The notes beneath the pieces were generated by a model, which did no database searches, was not told the origin of the DNA, and saw only the letters and a list, made by a program, of their open reading frames with translations. Source: Ancistrus triradiatus (taxonomy: Eukaryota > Chordata > Actinopteri > Siluriformes > Loricariidae). Taken from it: a DNA stretch of 64,000 nucleotides. Below, in pieces: positions 45,401 to 56,750 of this stretch (positions are counted from its first letter, which is position 1; each line of letters begins with the position of its first letter). The DNA is taken from NCBI GenBank assembly GCA_025084515.1, contig JAJAGP010000953.1, positions 35,001 through 99,000 on the forward strand, in the 5' to 3' direction. Both the position numbers and the translations under genes were made by a program.

Positions 45401-45637
45401 AGTATTTAGTGTGACATCCCCTTACACTTGGAAGGGTAGCAGCCAAGAAGCCTCATTTTCTAAAGGGGACCAGAGTGAAATGATATGCCAAAGCTCACAA
45501 AGATTGTAATGAAGGTCAGTAGAAAAGAGTATTGTGGATTCGGGTCCAATCATCGACAATATGGTATATATGGTTTTTATACTATTGCTGAAACAACAAA
45601 TCTAATGGTGGGCTAAGAATTTTGCACAGTACTCTAT
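45401..45637 (-). repeat. MITE fragment joined to Tc1 copy E
   Basis: The reverse complement matches 31531-31830 (CCAAGTGTAAGGGGA-type end, CAATCTTTGTGAGC, GATTGGACCCGAAT) and ends in the terminal repeat AGAATTTTGCACAGTACT. Confidence 0.75.
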
Positions 45638-45779
45638 ATAACTAACACATTATCTGCACATCATTTTGTAAATTCTTTCACCTTCAGGAGAGACTTCTTA
45701 TTGGTCAGAGCCATGGTGAATCTGGAGACACCATGGATCACTAGCTGGATAGAATTAGATCTTGGGATGGGGTTGGTCA

Positions 45780-45905
45780 GGGTCTGTACTACAAGTAGTA
45801 AGATTGTGAGGTCAAAGCTCTCAGTGTTGGGGCCTTGAGCAGCCTTAATAACTGCATAGCTCAAACATAAGCCGCTCTAGATAAGATGCATGCAGATGTA
45901 AAACA
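45780..45905 (+). repeat. Degenerate SINE 3' part
   Basis: GTTGGGGCCTTGAGCAGCCT, TAATAACTGCATAGCTCAAA and CCGCTCTAGATAAGATGCAT resemble the SINE body; the tRNA-like head was not recognised. Confidence 0.5.
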
Positions 45906-46613
45906 TGGGCGGTCAAAATAACTGGAATACCACATGAAAGCCATGCAGACATGGAGAGAACATACCAAACTTGATCAGGAATTTGACATTCTTCTCACTG
46001 AGTCAACATTAGAACCAGTACCGGAAGACAGCTGGAACAATTCCGCTCTCCTGCTGCTCATAACTGAGGCGCACTTCAGACGGCCACACTTCATCGAGCA
46101 CTGGCTGTTATCTCGCCAGATTAGAGTGTGCCTGTGTTATTAGCAGAGGGTAAATTGATATGTAGGTATTATCTGCTGTGTGTCTGTCCCTGGGGGACCC
46201 GTGCTCTCAAAGAGGTGCGTGTCAAACCCGGGGGCAAACAATAACGTGCCTGTCCCGAACCTGCAGGGGACGAGGAGCACGAGAATCACCCGTGTCATTT
46301 CAGTTTCCGCCCCGGCATCGACACGGAGGGAATCCATCAGGCCCCACCTGACAACGGCGACAGGGAAGGAGGCGCCGAGTGGCACAGTCTCCACACACCC
46401 GCACATGGGACTGGTGTCCCGAGGAGCTGCGGAGCCGTAATCATCATCATCGTGTGCTGAAGATGTGTAATCATTGACTCATTGGATGACATCAACGGAG
46501 CCCACTTAAATGTACCCCACGGTGGTGGAGGTGGAGGAGGACAACTTTTGAAGGAGAGAAAATCTGGGAAGGGATCAGAAGGCAGAAAGAGATGCTTATG
46601 TGGGCATTTCTTT
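45906..46613. other. Low-repeat DNA; 46130-46490 GC-rich candidate conserved block
   Basis: 46180-46440 (plus) and 46140-46406 (minus) are both open, which suggests composition, not a gene. No motif seen. Confidence 0.28.
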
Positions 46614-46775
46614 GGGACTGTGGTGGCCTAGCGGTTAAGAAGCCAGAAGGTCCAGCGTTCAAATCCCACCTCTGCCAGGCTGCCACTGTTGAGTCTTTGA
46701 GAAAGGGCATTAAGCCACAATTGCTTGGGTTGTAAGTTTATCAACTGTAAGTCACTCTGGGCGTTAAAGCAATGC
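46614..46775 (+). repeat. tRNA-derived SINE
   Basis: A-box TGGCCTAGCGGTTAAG (46623-46638), B-box CGTTCAAATCCCACC (about 46665-46679), then GCCACTGTTGAG and AAGTCACTCTGGGC. It has lost about 15 bp between the boxes and the tail. Confidence 0.85.
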
Positions 46776-47197
46776 CATGCATCATAGTGACGGGAGGTTT
46801 CAAACCCCACCGGTTCACATTCTTCAGCAGTGATCCACCACCCTGGGTCAACACCACTGGGATTTCACCAAGCAAACTGATGGGCCACAGAGGTATTATG
46901 CACATAAGAGAATGTTTGGTCCCAGCGGAGTACATCTCTAACTCCAGCTCAGCCTGACTGACTCTCCCATGTGACAGGGCTCTAGACTGGGACCGAAATG
47001 CGGTCATTTTTGGACAATGTGCGAGAATTCCATGCAAGTGCATGACATTCCGTTTGCTTTTGTACCTCACTTGTGTGAGATGAGATTTTGACCTGAGTGT
47101 TCATCGGGACTGTCTCTTTACCTAGCAAGGGCCCTTGCTGCCAACTTCCTATGTAGGGTGTTCTCTATGTAGAGCTTTCTAACTGACAATATAACCC
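46776..47197. other. Unassigned low-repeat DNA
   Basis: No repeat recognised. The 109-codon minus frame (46741-47070) partly overlaps the SINE and has no known motif. Confidence 0.35.
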
Positions 47198-47200
47198 TAA

Positions 47201-47820
47201 AGGCCTTTTCACACCGAGTCCGATTTGTACGAAAAAAATGCATGTCAAGTTTAAAAAAAAAAAATTAATTCCGTCCTAAACTGATGGACTGTGACGCTGC
47301 GTAAAATTTTAAATAGGAGCCTGTTCTAATTACTGCGCTGTTCGGACGCATTAAAATCAGGCTGACCAATCAGAGCTCGGTTGTAAGGCAGAACAGCAGA
47401 TCCTGCCACGAGCAGAGACAGGGACAAGCAACACGCTGACTATAAAAACATGGATATTAAAAAAAAGATCTGGTGGACTATAACTGAAAGGCTGGAGAAT
47501 GATGGTGAGAAACCTCACAGTGACTGGATGGAACCATTGTCTCGTTTATCTAAGTGCATTCTACTCTGTTCATGATAAAAAAAAAAACACTCTAGAGCTT
47601 CCTACACTAATGTTCGCTTGTGTCTTTCTTTTCATAAGTGAAAAGACAAGGCAAAATCTCCATGATACATTAAAAAAGGGAAATTGAAGAAAGCAGAAGT
47701 GGACAGGGAGTTTTCAGAGTGTTTAGACAAAGAACTTGGTGTGAAGGTCCCACTACCTTAAAAATCACATCTGTTTTTGTTTCTTAATGCGAAACAATCA
47801 TACTCGTTGTGAAAAGGCCT
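47201..47820. mobile_element. PIF/Harbinger-type MITE, 620 bp, with TAA target duplication
   Basis: Inverted ends AGGCCTTTTCACA...TGTGAAAAGGCCT, with imperfect pairing continuing about 25 bp (CGAGT and GATT blocks). TAA lies on both sides (47198-47200 and 47821-47823), matching the TWA duplication of the PIF/Harbinger group. The interior has a short open stretch from 47451 (MDIKKKIWWTITERLEND) that is soon closed by a stop, so the copy is non-autonomous. hAT-type assignment is less likely because the duplication is 3 bp. Confidence 0.75.
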
Positions 47821-47839
47821 TAAGACTGGTTAATGGGAC

Positions 47840-49170
47840 AGTCTACAGAGTTACCAGTTCCGCCACTGATTGTTCACTGGTACTTTGGCCCATTCCTCCA
47901 TGCAGATCTCCTCTACAGCAGTGATGTTTTGGGGCTTTCGCTGGGACTTTCAACTCCTTCCACAAATTTTCTATGGGGTTGAGGTCTGGACACTGGCTAG
48001 GCCACTCCAGGACCTTGAAATGCTTTTTACGGAGACACTCCTTCGTTGCCCGAGCGGTGTGTTTGGGATCATCGTCATGCTGGAAGACCCAGCCATGTTC
48101 CATCTTCAATGCTCTCACTGATAGAAGGAGGTTTTGGCTTAAAATCTCACAATACATGGCCCCGTTCATTCTTCCCTTAACACGGATCAGTCGTCCTGTC
48201 CCCTTTGCAGAAAAACAGCCCCAAAGCATGATGTTTCCACCCCCATGCTTCACAGTAGGTATGATGTTCTTGGGATGCAACTCAGCATTCTTCCTCCTCC
48301 AAACACGACGAGTTGAGTTTTTACCAAAAAGTTCTATTTTGGTTTCATCTGACCACATGATATTCTCCCAATCCTCTTCTGGATCATCCATATGCTCTCT
48401 GACAAACTTCAGACGGGTCTGGACATGTACTGGCTAAGCAGGGGGGCACGCCTGGCACTGCAGGATCTGAGTCCCTCTCGGCGTAGTGTGTTACTGATGG
48501 TAGCCTTTGTTACTTTGGTCCCAGCTCTCTGCAGGTCATTCATCAGGTCCCTCCGTGTAGTTCTGGGATTTTATGCTCACCGTTCTCATGATCATTTTGA
48601 CCCCACTGGATGAGATCTTGCGTGGAACCTCAGATCGAGAGAGATTATCAATGGTTTTGTATGGCTTCCATTTTCTTACAATTGCTCCCACAGTTGATTT
48701 ATTCACACCAACCTGCTTGCCTATTGTAGATTCACTCTTCCGAGCCTGCTGCAGGTCCACAATTTTCTTCCTGGTGTCCTTCAACAGCTCTTTGGTCTTG
48801 GCCATGGTTGAGTTTGGAGTCTGACTGTTGGAGGCTGTGGACAGGTGTCTTTTATACAGGTAACGAGGTCAAACAGGTGCCGTTAATACAGGTAACGAGT
48901 GGAGGACAGAAAAGCTTCTTATAGAAGAAGTTACAGGTCTGTGAGAGCCAGAAATCTTGCTTGTTTGTGGGTGACCAAATACTTATTTTCCACCATGATT
49001 TACAATTAAATTCTTTAAAAATCCTACAATGTGATTTCCTGGATTATTTTCTCATTTTTGTCTCTCATAGCTGAAGGGTACCTATGATGAAAATTACAGA
49101 CCTCTCTGAACTTTCTAAGTAGGAGAACTTGCACAATCAGTGGCTGAATAAATACTTTGTTGCCCCACTG
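47840..49170 (-). mobile_element. Tc1/mariner transposon copy F
   Basis: Same subfamily as copy B. The gene's 5'-side terminal repeat is present at the right (ATACTTATTTTCCACCATGA ... TTGCCCCACTG, ending 49170, then TA). The other terminal repeat is missing: homology stops at about 47840, next to the Harbinger-type MITE. Confidence 0.9.
47843..48805 (-). pseudogene. Nearly complete Tc1 transposase with frameshifts, copy F
   Basis: The minus-strand ATG at 48805 opens MAKTKELLKDTRKKIVDLQQ. The first HTH reads SESTIGKQVGVNKSTVGAIV, followed by KWKPYKTIDNLS and RKISSSGVKMIMR. Frameshifts near 48575 and 48430 interrupt the second HTH. The catalytic half is one open reading of 182 codons (47843-48391): IMWSDETKIELFG (first Asp), PTVKHGGGNIMLWGCFSA, WVFQHDDDPKHTARATKE (second Asp) and CPDLNPIENLWKELK (Glu), with the usual 34-residue Asp-Glu spacing. 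After LKVPAKAPKHH another shift changes the C-terminus. It is the best-preserved DDE domain in the window, but the whole protein cannot be made. Confidence 0.92.
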
Positions 49171-49172
49171 TA

Positions 49173-50916
49173 ATTAAATACATATTTAACACATGAGACA
49201 CAGAACAAGTATCCAATCAGGACTACCAGTGCACCTTGGTAAAAAGCTTACCGTATGTCACTACTGTAGTTGAGGTACAAAAACACATCAAGAAAATTAT
49301 TTATCAACACGCCTGGTCATCGATTAATATAATCAGAGCTGAGAAAGTCAACCGCACCAGCGCCACTAGTGGTAAAGTGGTAGAATGTATGGACGTTGCT
49401 TAACTATACTGTATTCTTGATATGATTTGTTTTTTATAATTTATGTAACTTACCGCATGCTTTATTAAATCACAGCTGCATGAGTGTCACTTGTTCTCCT
49501 CAATCCACAGACATGCATATCTTAAACTGTTCATTAAAGCCAGAAATGGGTCCACTGTGAGCTAAAATATGGTGGTAGTTAAAACCCTAGCAATGGCTCT
49601 GGGCCCAGAGGGTTAAGGTGCCAATGTATACATGGAGTGAAATGCTGTTAGTGACTGCTGCATTTCGAACCCCTATTAGGTACAGTATGTTAGAACGTTT
49701 CTTCTGTACCGGAGTGGTAACGTTAAACCGGGACGCCTTAACAGAGCATCTCTTTTAATATGGCTGTTTCAGCATTGGCATAGGTAACAGATTCATCCTT
49801 CAATTATGCAGCTATTCTAGCTTTTCTTTTTTAGCATTTGCCAAGGAACATATGGAGAGGAGGTGAGATCTGGCTTCAAGATGGGCTCTCTGACCTTCGG
49901 GTGGCACGACGCCCGTCGCCTGACGTTCCCACTCAACGTGACGGGTGGATCTTGGCTGAAGCGGTGGCAGAGATAATTGCGCCTTGTGTCCATGTGAGAG
50001 AAAGATGTTTTTAAGGACCTTTTCTCTCCACATTTCCACTAGGCTGACAGAACAGGGCTAATCATCTCCACGATACCGGCGGATTCTGAAGCCTCCGCGC
50101 TTTTCGTCAGGACCATAACGAGACCTTGTTAAATCAATTTCCACATGTTCACATAAGATGACACGGACTGTGGTCCGTGTGGTCCGTGTCCTCTGTGGAG
50201 GCACGCATTGCTTTCGATTGTTAAGACTCTGAGCGGGGTTTGTTCATTTTAGCACTGCAACGTGGAATAACATGAAGTGGTACAAAATAAAACACCGTTC
50301 AGGACGTTAATAAAGCCAATGAGTCTATAGACGCCACACGGAATTACTACTGAAGGTTTAAATATTACCTTCGAGTTATTCTGTGTGATTTAAATGTGTT
50401 ACACATATTCTTAAGTCTTTTATTAAACAACCAGTGAAGCAATCTGCTCTGCATACGTACACATTTTTACAGATGAGAGTGGAAAAACCTGCTAGCTACT
50501 CAGCTAAACGCTAACTGCTAATAAACTAGCTTACACTGATCACAAGGGAAGAGAATTTCACAGGTATGCTCTTTTAATTGATGTCATTATATGCTTAGAT
50601 TGCTTTTCTGGAAGTAATAGCGAAACAACATGCAGCATGAAACCCGATTTTGTGTCAGTAATGAAGCTAACATACTGTAGCTAACAGGCTGGCTAGCTTA
50701 CTAATAAACCAACACTATTTAAAGGCTATGTTTTGGGGTCCACTAGCCGGTTCTTTTTGTAAGCTGGTTTAAAAATAATGACAGAAGCTTAAACATGAAA
50801 AGGAATGTAAATAAAGTTATAGCAGTTAACCTAAACTAAGTTGCTCAGGTAACTCCTGCAATTAAACAGTTAATTAAACAGAGTAAACTCCTACTCAAAG
50901 CATATATATATATATA
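49173..50916. other. Low-repeat DNA
   Basis: No gene or transposon recognised. 49800-50140 is GC-balanced and may be conserved. 50901-50916 is a short AT run that leads into a Tc1 end. Confidence 0.3.
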
Positions 50917-51045
50917 ACTGGCCACTTTATTAGGTTCAACAGCACATTAACACAAAACATCTAATCAGCCAATCACATGGCAGCAACTCGATGCATTCAG
51001 GCATGTAGACATGATCAAGATGAGCTGCTGAAGCTGCTACATTTA
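50917..51045 (+). repeat. End fragment of another Tc1-type transposon
   Basis: ACTGGCCACTTTATTAGGTT, CTAATCAGCCAATCACATGG and CATGTAGACATGATCAAGAT are the terminal and leader blocks of a common fish Tc1 subfamily. No coding part remains. Confidence 0.7.
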
Positions 51046-52600
51046 TGCCGCGCCACGTTTTCCTTTTTGCCACGCATTTTCGTTCAGCATGGGCGCCAGT
51101 AGCACGTGTTAGCCGAGGTCAGGATGAACCCTGTCATTGTAGACTGTGGTGCAAATGAGAAGAGGCCATTAGGTTCACCCCTGGGTGCTCTCTATCCGCC
51201 GGTGAGGGCTCAATCAGCAGTCGTGCCCTTGGATCCGCGTTCACACCCACAACACTCATGACAAACACCTCACAATTAAGCTGCAATTATCTCGCACAAG
51301 AGGATGAGACCTCGGCTGGCCCGGATGGTCACTGGCAGACGTGCCCAAATTGTAAAAGCGGCAGCGTCTTGACCCGGCGCACCTCATTCATCACAGAGAC
51401 CTCACATGTCCGCCTCGTGTGAGCACGCGTCGCCCGGCTGCTTTGTTCGAAGCTGTCAAACACCATCACGTGCAGAATAGACTCAGACTCACGCAAAAGC
51501 ACTGCCCTAAAGGCAAGGAAGAAAGCCGGTATTGTTGCAGGATTGTTCGGCTCCATTAGACATGCATACGCTTGGCACATCCACCTACTCACGAGCAGCT
51601 GGTAAATCCTTACAGGCATCAAACGGCGGCATCAAAACCTTTTCTCTCTCCGTCTGATGATAGAGCTTTATTATGACTGACACGCAAGTGTTCTCGTCTG
51701 AGGGTCTCCTTGGTAACTGCATGCTTCTCTTTGAAGACTAGTCTCAACTATTTAATCACTTTCATTACCCAAAATTAACATGACAATTAAATCAAACTGC
51801 ACAAACATTTATGCGAGGAGATTATTCGCTACAAACAACTTCAAGCTCGAAAAAAAAAAAAAAACAGCTTGGGAGCGCTGACCATCTGTCATACATACGT
51901 CTCTGCTCTTACTCCACCTAAGCCTTAAACTTGCACCAAGCTTCAAAGAAAGGTCCGAGCTGTGACCCTGCGCTCGGCTTCCTGCTTCACAGCGAGATTA
52001 TTTAACTCCGGAGTAATATTCGCACCACAATGTGCAAGTACGGCTGCAAATACTGCAAATGTCAAGTGTCCCCGGAACTATCCCATTCAGGCGCCGCATG
52101 ACTAGTCATTTTCTTGCTATTCTTACCTCCCCTGTGGTGAAAAAGGCCTTTGTTATCAAAAAGCCCACACTTTCCCACCATTTAAATAACCAGCACATTT
52201 ACTAATGTCCACTGCAGCGTGCTGGAGAGAGCAATCAGGAATAATGGCGTTTGTTTCTCTGGGCAACAAAGTCCACATCAGTCCTAATGTCTACCTTGGC
52301 CAGTCTGAGTGTTCGGTTCTTTCTTCCAGTACTGAATGAAATCAAGACAATAATTGGGCTTGTTTACACTGAGACGGAGGCAAAAACATGAGGTCTACAT
52401 TGCAGAAGCTAACCGAGACCAGTTTCTGAAGTCTGACAAATGTTCATTTTGTTTTCTACATAGATCACAAACACATTTATGTCCTGTCCTGTCCTTCTAA
52501 GTCTCTTTTGGCTCTCAGCTTTTCTTATGATCAGCATTTCTCTTACATAGTTAGTCTTTGGTAACCCTCTGTGCTTGCAAAGCAACAAATGTACCTGCAA
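51046..52600. other. Long low-repeat block, candidate conserved non-coding DNA
   Basis: About 1.5 kb without transposon sequence, apart from an A run at 51850-51864. Includes CACAATTAAGCTGCAATTAT (51269-51288). The 97-codon minus frame at 51329-51622 has no recognised domain. Confidence 0.33.
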
Positions 52601-52757
52601 CTGGCCTAGCGCTTAAGGTACTGGACTATGGACCAGAAGATCCAGGGTTCAAAACCCACCACTGTTGCATCCTTGATCAAGGCCCTTAACCTACAATTGA
52701 ATGGATTGTAAGATTCTATCAGTTGTAAGTTGCTCTGCATAAGGGTGTCTGATCAAA
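52601..52757 (+). repeat. tRNA-derived SINE
   Basis: A-box TGGCCTAGCGCTTAAGG (52602-52618), GGACTATGGACCAGAAG, B-box GGGTTCAAAACCCACC, and body through TTGCTCTGCATAAGGGTGTC. Tail lost. Confidence 0.85.
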
Positions 52758-52969
52758 AATATTCAAGTAAAAGTATGGCTTAAATAGTTTACTACTACTA
52801 AATGTAGCCTACTTAAAGAGAAAGGTAAAAGTATTTTGTTAATAAAGCCTTTCTGATGTCTTTTATTGAGGGCAAGAGGCACACATCCATGACACTGGAG
52901 GCCTGACAGTGGGTCACCCCTAGTAGTGATACGAGGGACACTAACAGCTCAGCAATGCAGCTCAGCAAT

Positions 52970-53065
52970 GTTTGGAGTTAAAAGACTGATTTTTATTTCC
53001 TATTATGATTTGTTATAATGGATAAGACCATTGATCGGATGGTCGTAAACCGGCGCGCACCTGTA
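52970..53065. repeat. Fragment of repeat family X
   Basis: AAAAGACTGATTTTTATTTC and TATGATTTGTTATAAT match 6375-6420 and 32175-32205. Confidence 0.55.
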
Positions 53066-54674
53066 CATGCATAATTTGGAACCTGTAGACAGTCCTTCCA
53101 TTGCTAAAATGTTAAGATGCAGACACTGAATGTTTATGCTGTACAGACTCTACACACAAGATACCAGTTGAGGGCGAACCAACACGAATTGGGAAATACT
53201 GTTTATTCTGGCTGACTGATTGATCTGAATGTTGAGATCTGTTGTAAAGGAGTGTTCATGTCGAGAAGCTTTGCATCATTGTTAAACAATACACCTTATT
53301 CATTCTTAAACAGTGCCCCCAAGCCTAATAATCATTCTAGCTTGGCTCCGTAGGGATCGCCCGGTCATGTGCTTGTCCTCCAAGCCACAAGAAAACAATG
53401 AGTCACTGCACTGGATGGAAGCCAGAGCAGATCCATTGCTCTGCATATGATATGGGAGGAAGAGGTTTTTGACAAATGTCTGTGTCAGAATTCAGTTACA
53501 TCCCCAAGGGCCGCTGGACTTGTTATGGAGGCCTGTGTATGTAGAGTCTCCGGCTTTGGATGAGCTCCACGTGTAGTTACACAGCACATATCAGGCCAAA
53601 ACAAGCAGGTCACCTCCATGGGTGAATGTCGAGGATGGAGGGAATACCTGCAAAAACCTAGCAGTGTTGTTCTCCAGAGTATTGTTTATAGATATCCAGT
53701 TAGTAATACCCAGTACTTAGAAATGACTCTATGCAGAGGGAGTGGGGTAACGATTGGAAATCACTCCCGCATTTAGCACCCCCTCCTCATTGAAATACCC
53801 ATACACAGTAAATTCCGCCGATGCTCTTCGAAGCTCAGAGGGGCTGATAAAGACATCTGTGATTCGTGGGTCATGTGAGCCTGAGGAGCCACGTGTGAGC
53901 GAGCGAGGGAGTGGGAAGGAAATCAAAAGAGCCTCTTCAAGAGGCCCATCGGCTAGCGTCAAGTGCTCCAGCCTGCTGAATTATGAATAAGCCACTGATA
54001 TCCTGTGACTGGGGAGGGGCGGGAGCGAGCACTTCCTTTCGGGCCAGAGTGGGGCTTGAATACCCGTGCATTATTCATGGCCCAAGTGCTCCTGTTAAAA
54101 TGACTCGATATTGGGAGCCTAGTATGAAAATATTGCAGCCTTTTGTTACATTTGAGCTGAGAGACTGGCGAACACAAAGGAGCATGTGCGGGAGGAAACA
54201 CGTGACAAATGCACTCGTTTAATTGTTGTTCTTTGTGATGGATTCCGTGCACGCTGAATAATTCCTAATTGAGCCGCCTTGGAGGATTTCAGGACAAGAT
54301 GCGCGTTATTCTCAGAACAAGGCTGAAGAAAGGAAAATCAAAAGGAGATCTCCTTAATACCACTGTGAGATGAGATCAAATGGAAAGACAAATGAGACTT
54401 TAGCATCCTAAAGTCTCCTGCTGTTCAAATGGGTCTCCTGAGATGAAGACCTCAGATCTCACGTGTCTCCTCTCGAGTTATAGCTCAGATCTCAGTACAG
54501 TCTCACCTTGTGCTCAGATTCGCCAAAACAGCACTTTACTAAAGACAGGAGTCCCAATATGAAGTCAACCATTTCTCATCCAAAGACTAAGAGCCTTCAC
54601 TTTTGATGCTGTGAGGTATTATTTTATTTGGGCCATTTTATTCACTATAATAGCTGTAAATCTAACAAATACAA
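53066..54674. other. Low-repeat block; 53700-54330 strong candidate conserved non-coding DNA
   Basis: 53700-54330 carries AATTATGAATAAGCC, GCATTATTCATGGC, GTTTAATTGTTGTTC and GAATAATTCCTAATTGAGCC, a dense set of homeodomain/POU-like cores in GC-balanced sequence. Open frames on both strands overlap here without any domain. Confidence 0.35.
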
Positions 54675-54838
54675 GTACCTCGGTTCTCGACCACCTCGGG
54701 ATTCGTCGAATTTGGTTCTCGACGCAATTTGACTAGAAAAATGTGTCTCGATTCTCGTTGTTTGCTCTGTACTTGGTACACTTGCTTAAACTTGATTTAA
54801 AATCGAGCCGCGTGACTCATTCCAGCAGAAACTTGACT
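54675..54838 (+). repeat. Unclassified repeat (family U), copy 1
   Basis: TTCGTCGAATTTGGTTCTCG, CGACGCAATTTGACTAG and AAAATGTGTCTCGATTCTCG align with 56600-56705. Confidence 0.6.
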
Positions 54839-54848
54839 CACGAATCAC

Positions 54849-55033
54849 ATTTACATTTACATCATTTAGCAGACGCCCTTATTACAATTGATACAATCTT
54901 ACAATCCAAGCAATTGTGGGTTAAGGGTCTTGCTCAAGGACCCAACAGTGGCAGCTTGACAGAGGTGGGATTTGAACCCTGGACCTTCTGGGCCATAGTC
55001 CAGTACCTTACCCGCTAGGCTACCACAGTCCCA
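54849..55033 (-). repeat. tRNA-derived SINE, first unit of a dimer
   Basis: Minus strand: A-box TAGCCTAGCGGGTAAGG, B-box GGTTCAAATCCCACC, body and TGTAAATGTAAAT tail; about 18 bp of the CGCTCTGGATAAG region deleted. Its head directly abuts the tail of the next unit. Confidence 0.9.
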
Positions 55034-55213
55034 AATTATGTATTTATGTCATTTAGCAAACGCCCTTATCCAGAGCGACTTACAATTGATACAGCTGTGC
55101 AATCCAAGCAGTTGTGAGTTAAGGGTCTTGCTGAAGGACCCAACAGTAGCAGAGTTGGGTTTTGAACACTAGACCTTCTGGTCCACAGCCCAGTACCTTA
55201 ACTGCTAGACCAC
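55034..55213 (-). repeat. tRNA-derived SINE, second unit of a dimer
   Basis: Same family, more diverged (B-box GTTCAAAACCCAAC, A-box TGGTCTAGCAGTTAAGG). The pair is flanked by CACGAATCAC at 54839-54848 and 55214-55223. Confidence 0.88.
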
Positions 55214-55223
55214 CACGAATCAC

Positions 55224-56457
55224 GATTCACGATTCATGATTCAGTACACAGCGAATAGCTGTTTGTCAGTGAAGATCTCTGCTGTATTTTTCTTTATTGT
55301 TACATTTACACCACTGTATTCTTAGAAACATGGGCGAGATTCACAAATAATTCTCTGGACATCGATGATCAACATTTGAGCAACAAAATGTTCCTCTGGG
55401 TTGCGGCTATAGCTAATGCTCCTCGTGCCCATTAAAAATCCTGATTTTTCCTAATTAAGGTTTTGCTTGTACATGTGGAGAAATACTCTCGGCACCTGCC
55501 TATTAAGCTAACTACATCTCTAAGGAGAGCTTATTATATGCTTCCTTATCTTTTATGCAGTTGTCCATTTGAACATAGATAGGCGGACTTAGGGCCTCTC
55601 ACAAAGTCAAGTTTAAGGCCGATTCCGACTTGAAACCGCATCTCCCAACTGCCCCAGCTCCCGTGCTAACTGTTAATCCATGTGTTTTGATACATTAGAA
55701 GCTTCCCTTACTTAATTCGACGAAACCATACGCGTACTCGCTCTGCCAAGTCGGCTTCCTTTTTTCTTCACCCCTTTACTGCAGTCCAGGGGATTTGTCT
55801 AATTGGGTTTAATTAGGCATGTGTCAGGGCTAGCCAGATTGAGAGCAACTTAGCCGTAATGGAGCTAAGAGATAGCACAAGCCCCTCCCGATGCAGCAGA
55901 TGCCCACGATCCTGGCAGTTCCATTAAGTTCGCCAAATCGCGAGGAGAGATCTCTTCCGTTTCTCAGGGGTGAAATCGATTACCAAGAGCTAGTGAGGAC
56001 GCCTGCGCCCATCTCTCTGTACACATACTGTATCTATTACGCGCAAAGCTCGGAGTGGGGAGTCATAATTCACAGTGCCCTTGGTTGGGCTTAAGCTGAT
56101 TTTGGGTTCGAAAGTCTGATACATCCCAGCAGACATCAGTTCATCCAGTGCGGAGAATTAACATCAAGGCTGCTGCCTCACTCTAGGCTTAGAATAGGAT
56201 TAAGTAAGGCACGGGGCTGCGGGGCAAGCCGCTGGGAAGAGATGATCAGTTTCATATGCTTGCATTAGAGATCATGGTAGCTCGGGATTAGGGACTAAAT
56301 TTGAGGATTAAGACAGGCTATTGTAAATTATAAAGACTTACAGATGGACATTAAGCACCAAGAACTGAAATTGCTCTCAGACCACATCAGCAGCAATGTG
56401 CAGCCTCTAAACTGACCAGCACATAATAGCCTGAACTCACCAGAACTACATTAGAAC
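55224..56457. other. Low-repeat block; 55440-56290 strong candidate conserved non-coding DNA
   Basis: No repeats. GGGTTTAATTAGGC, GCTAACTGTTAATCC, CCATTAAGTTCGCC and AGAATTAACATCAAGG give many homeodomain-like cores. The 67-codon frame at 55891-56094 lacks any motif. Confidence 0.35.
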
Positions 56458-56600
56458 TATATTGCTGTGCAAAAGTCTTAGGCCACCGTTAGATTTATTG
56501 GTTTAGCAATGATATAGTGACCATATATAGCATACTGCTGATGATTGGACTCAAAAATTTCAGACTTGGGTTCGTCAATCCATGATACAGTCATGCATTG
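56458..56600 (+). repeat. Tc1-type MITE, left-end fragment
   Basis: CTGTGCAAAAGTCTTAGGCC, TTTAGCAATGATATAGTGAC and GATTGGACTCAAAAATTTCA match 43088-43190; it breaks into family U. Confidence 0.8.
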
Positions 56601-56750
56601 GCACTCGATCTCTTCGGAATTGGTTGAATTCGGTTCTCGGCGCATTTTTAAGAGACAAAAATGTCTCAGCAGTCATCGTTTGTTCGGCGCACTTACTAGA
56701 ACTTCTATGACTAGAGATTTTCAAGCCCTTTCCAGCCAAAACATAGGCGT
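56601..56750 (+). repeat. Family U, copy 2
   Basis: Matches 54690-54790 (GGTTCTCGGCGCA, AAAAATGTCTC, TCGTTTGTTC). Confidence 0.55.

Noticed and set aside
46140..46440. Coding exon in a GC-rich block
   Set aside because: Both strands are open over the same bases and neither shows a domain or clear splice sites.
47973..48437. 154-codon plus-strand protein
   Set aside because: Antisense of the Tc1 copy F transposase.
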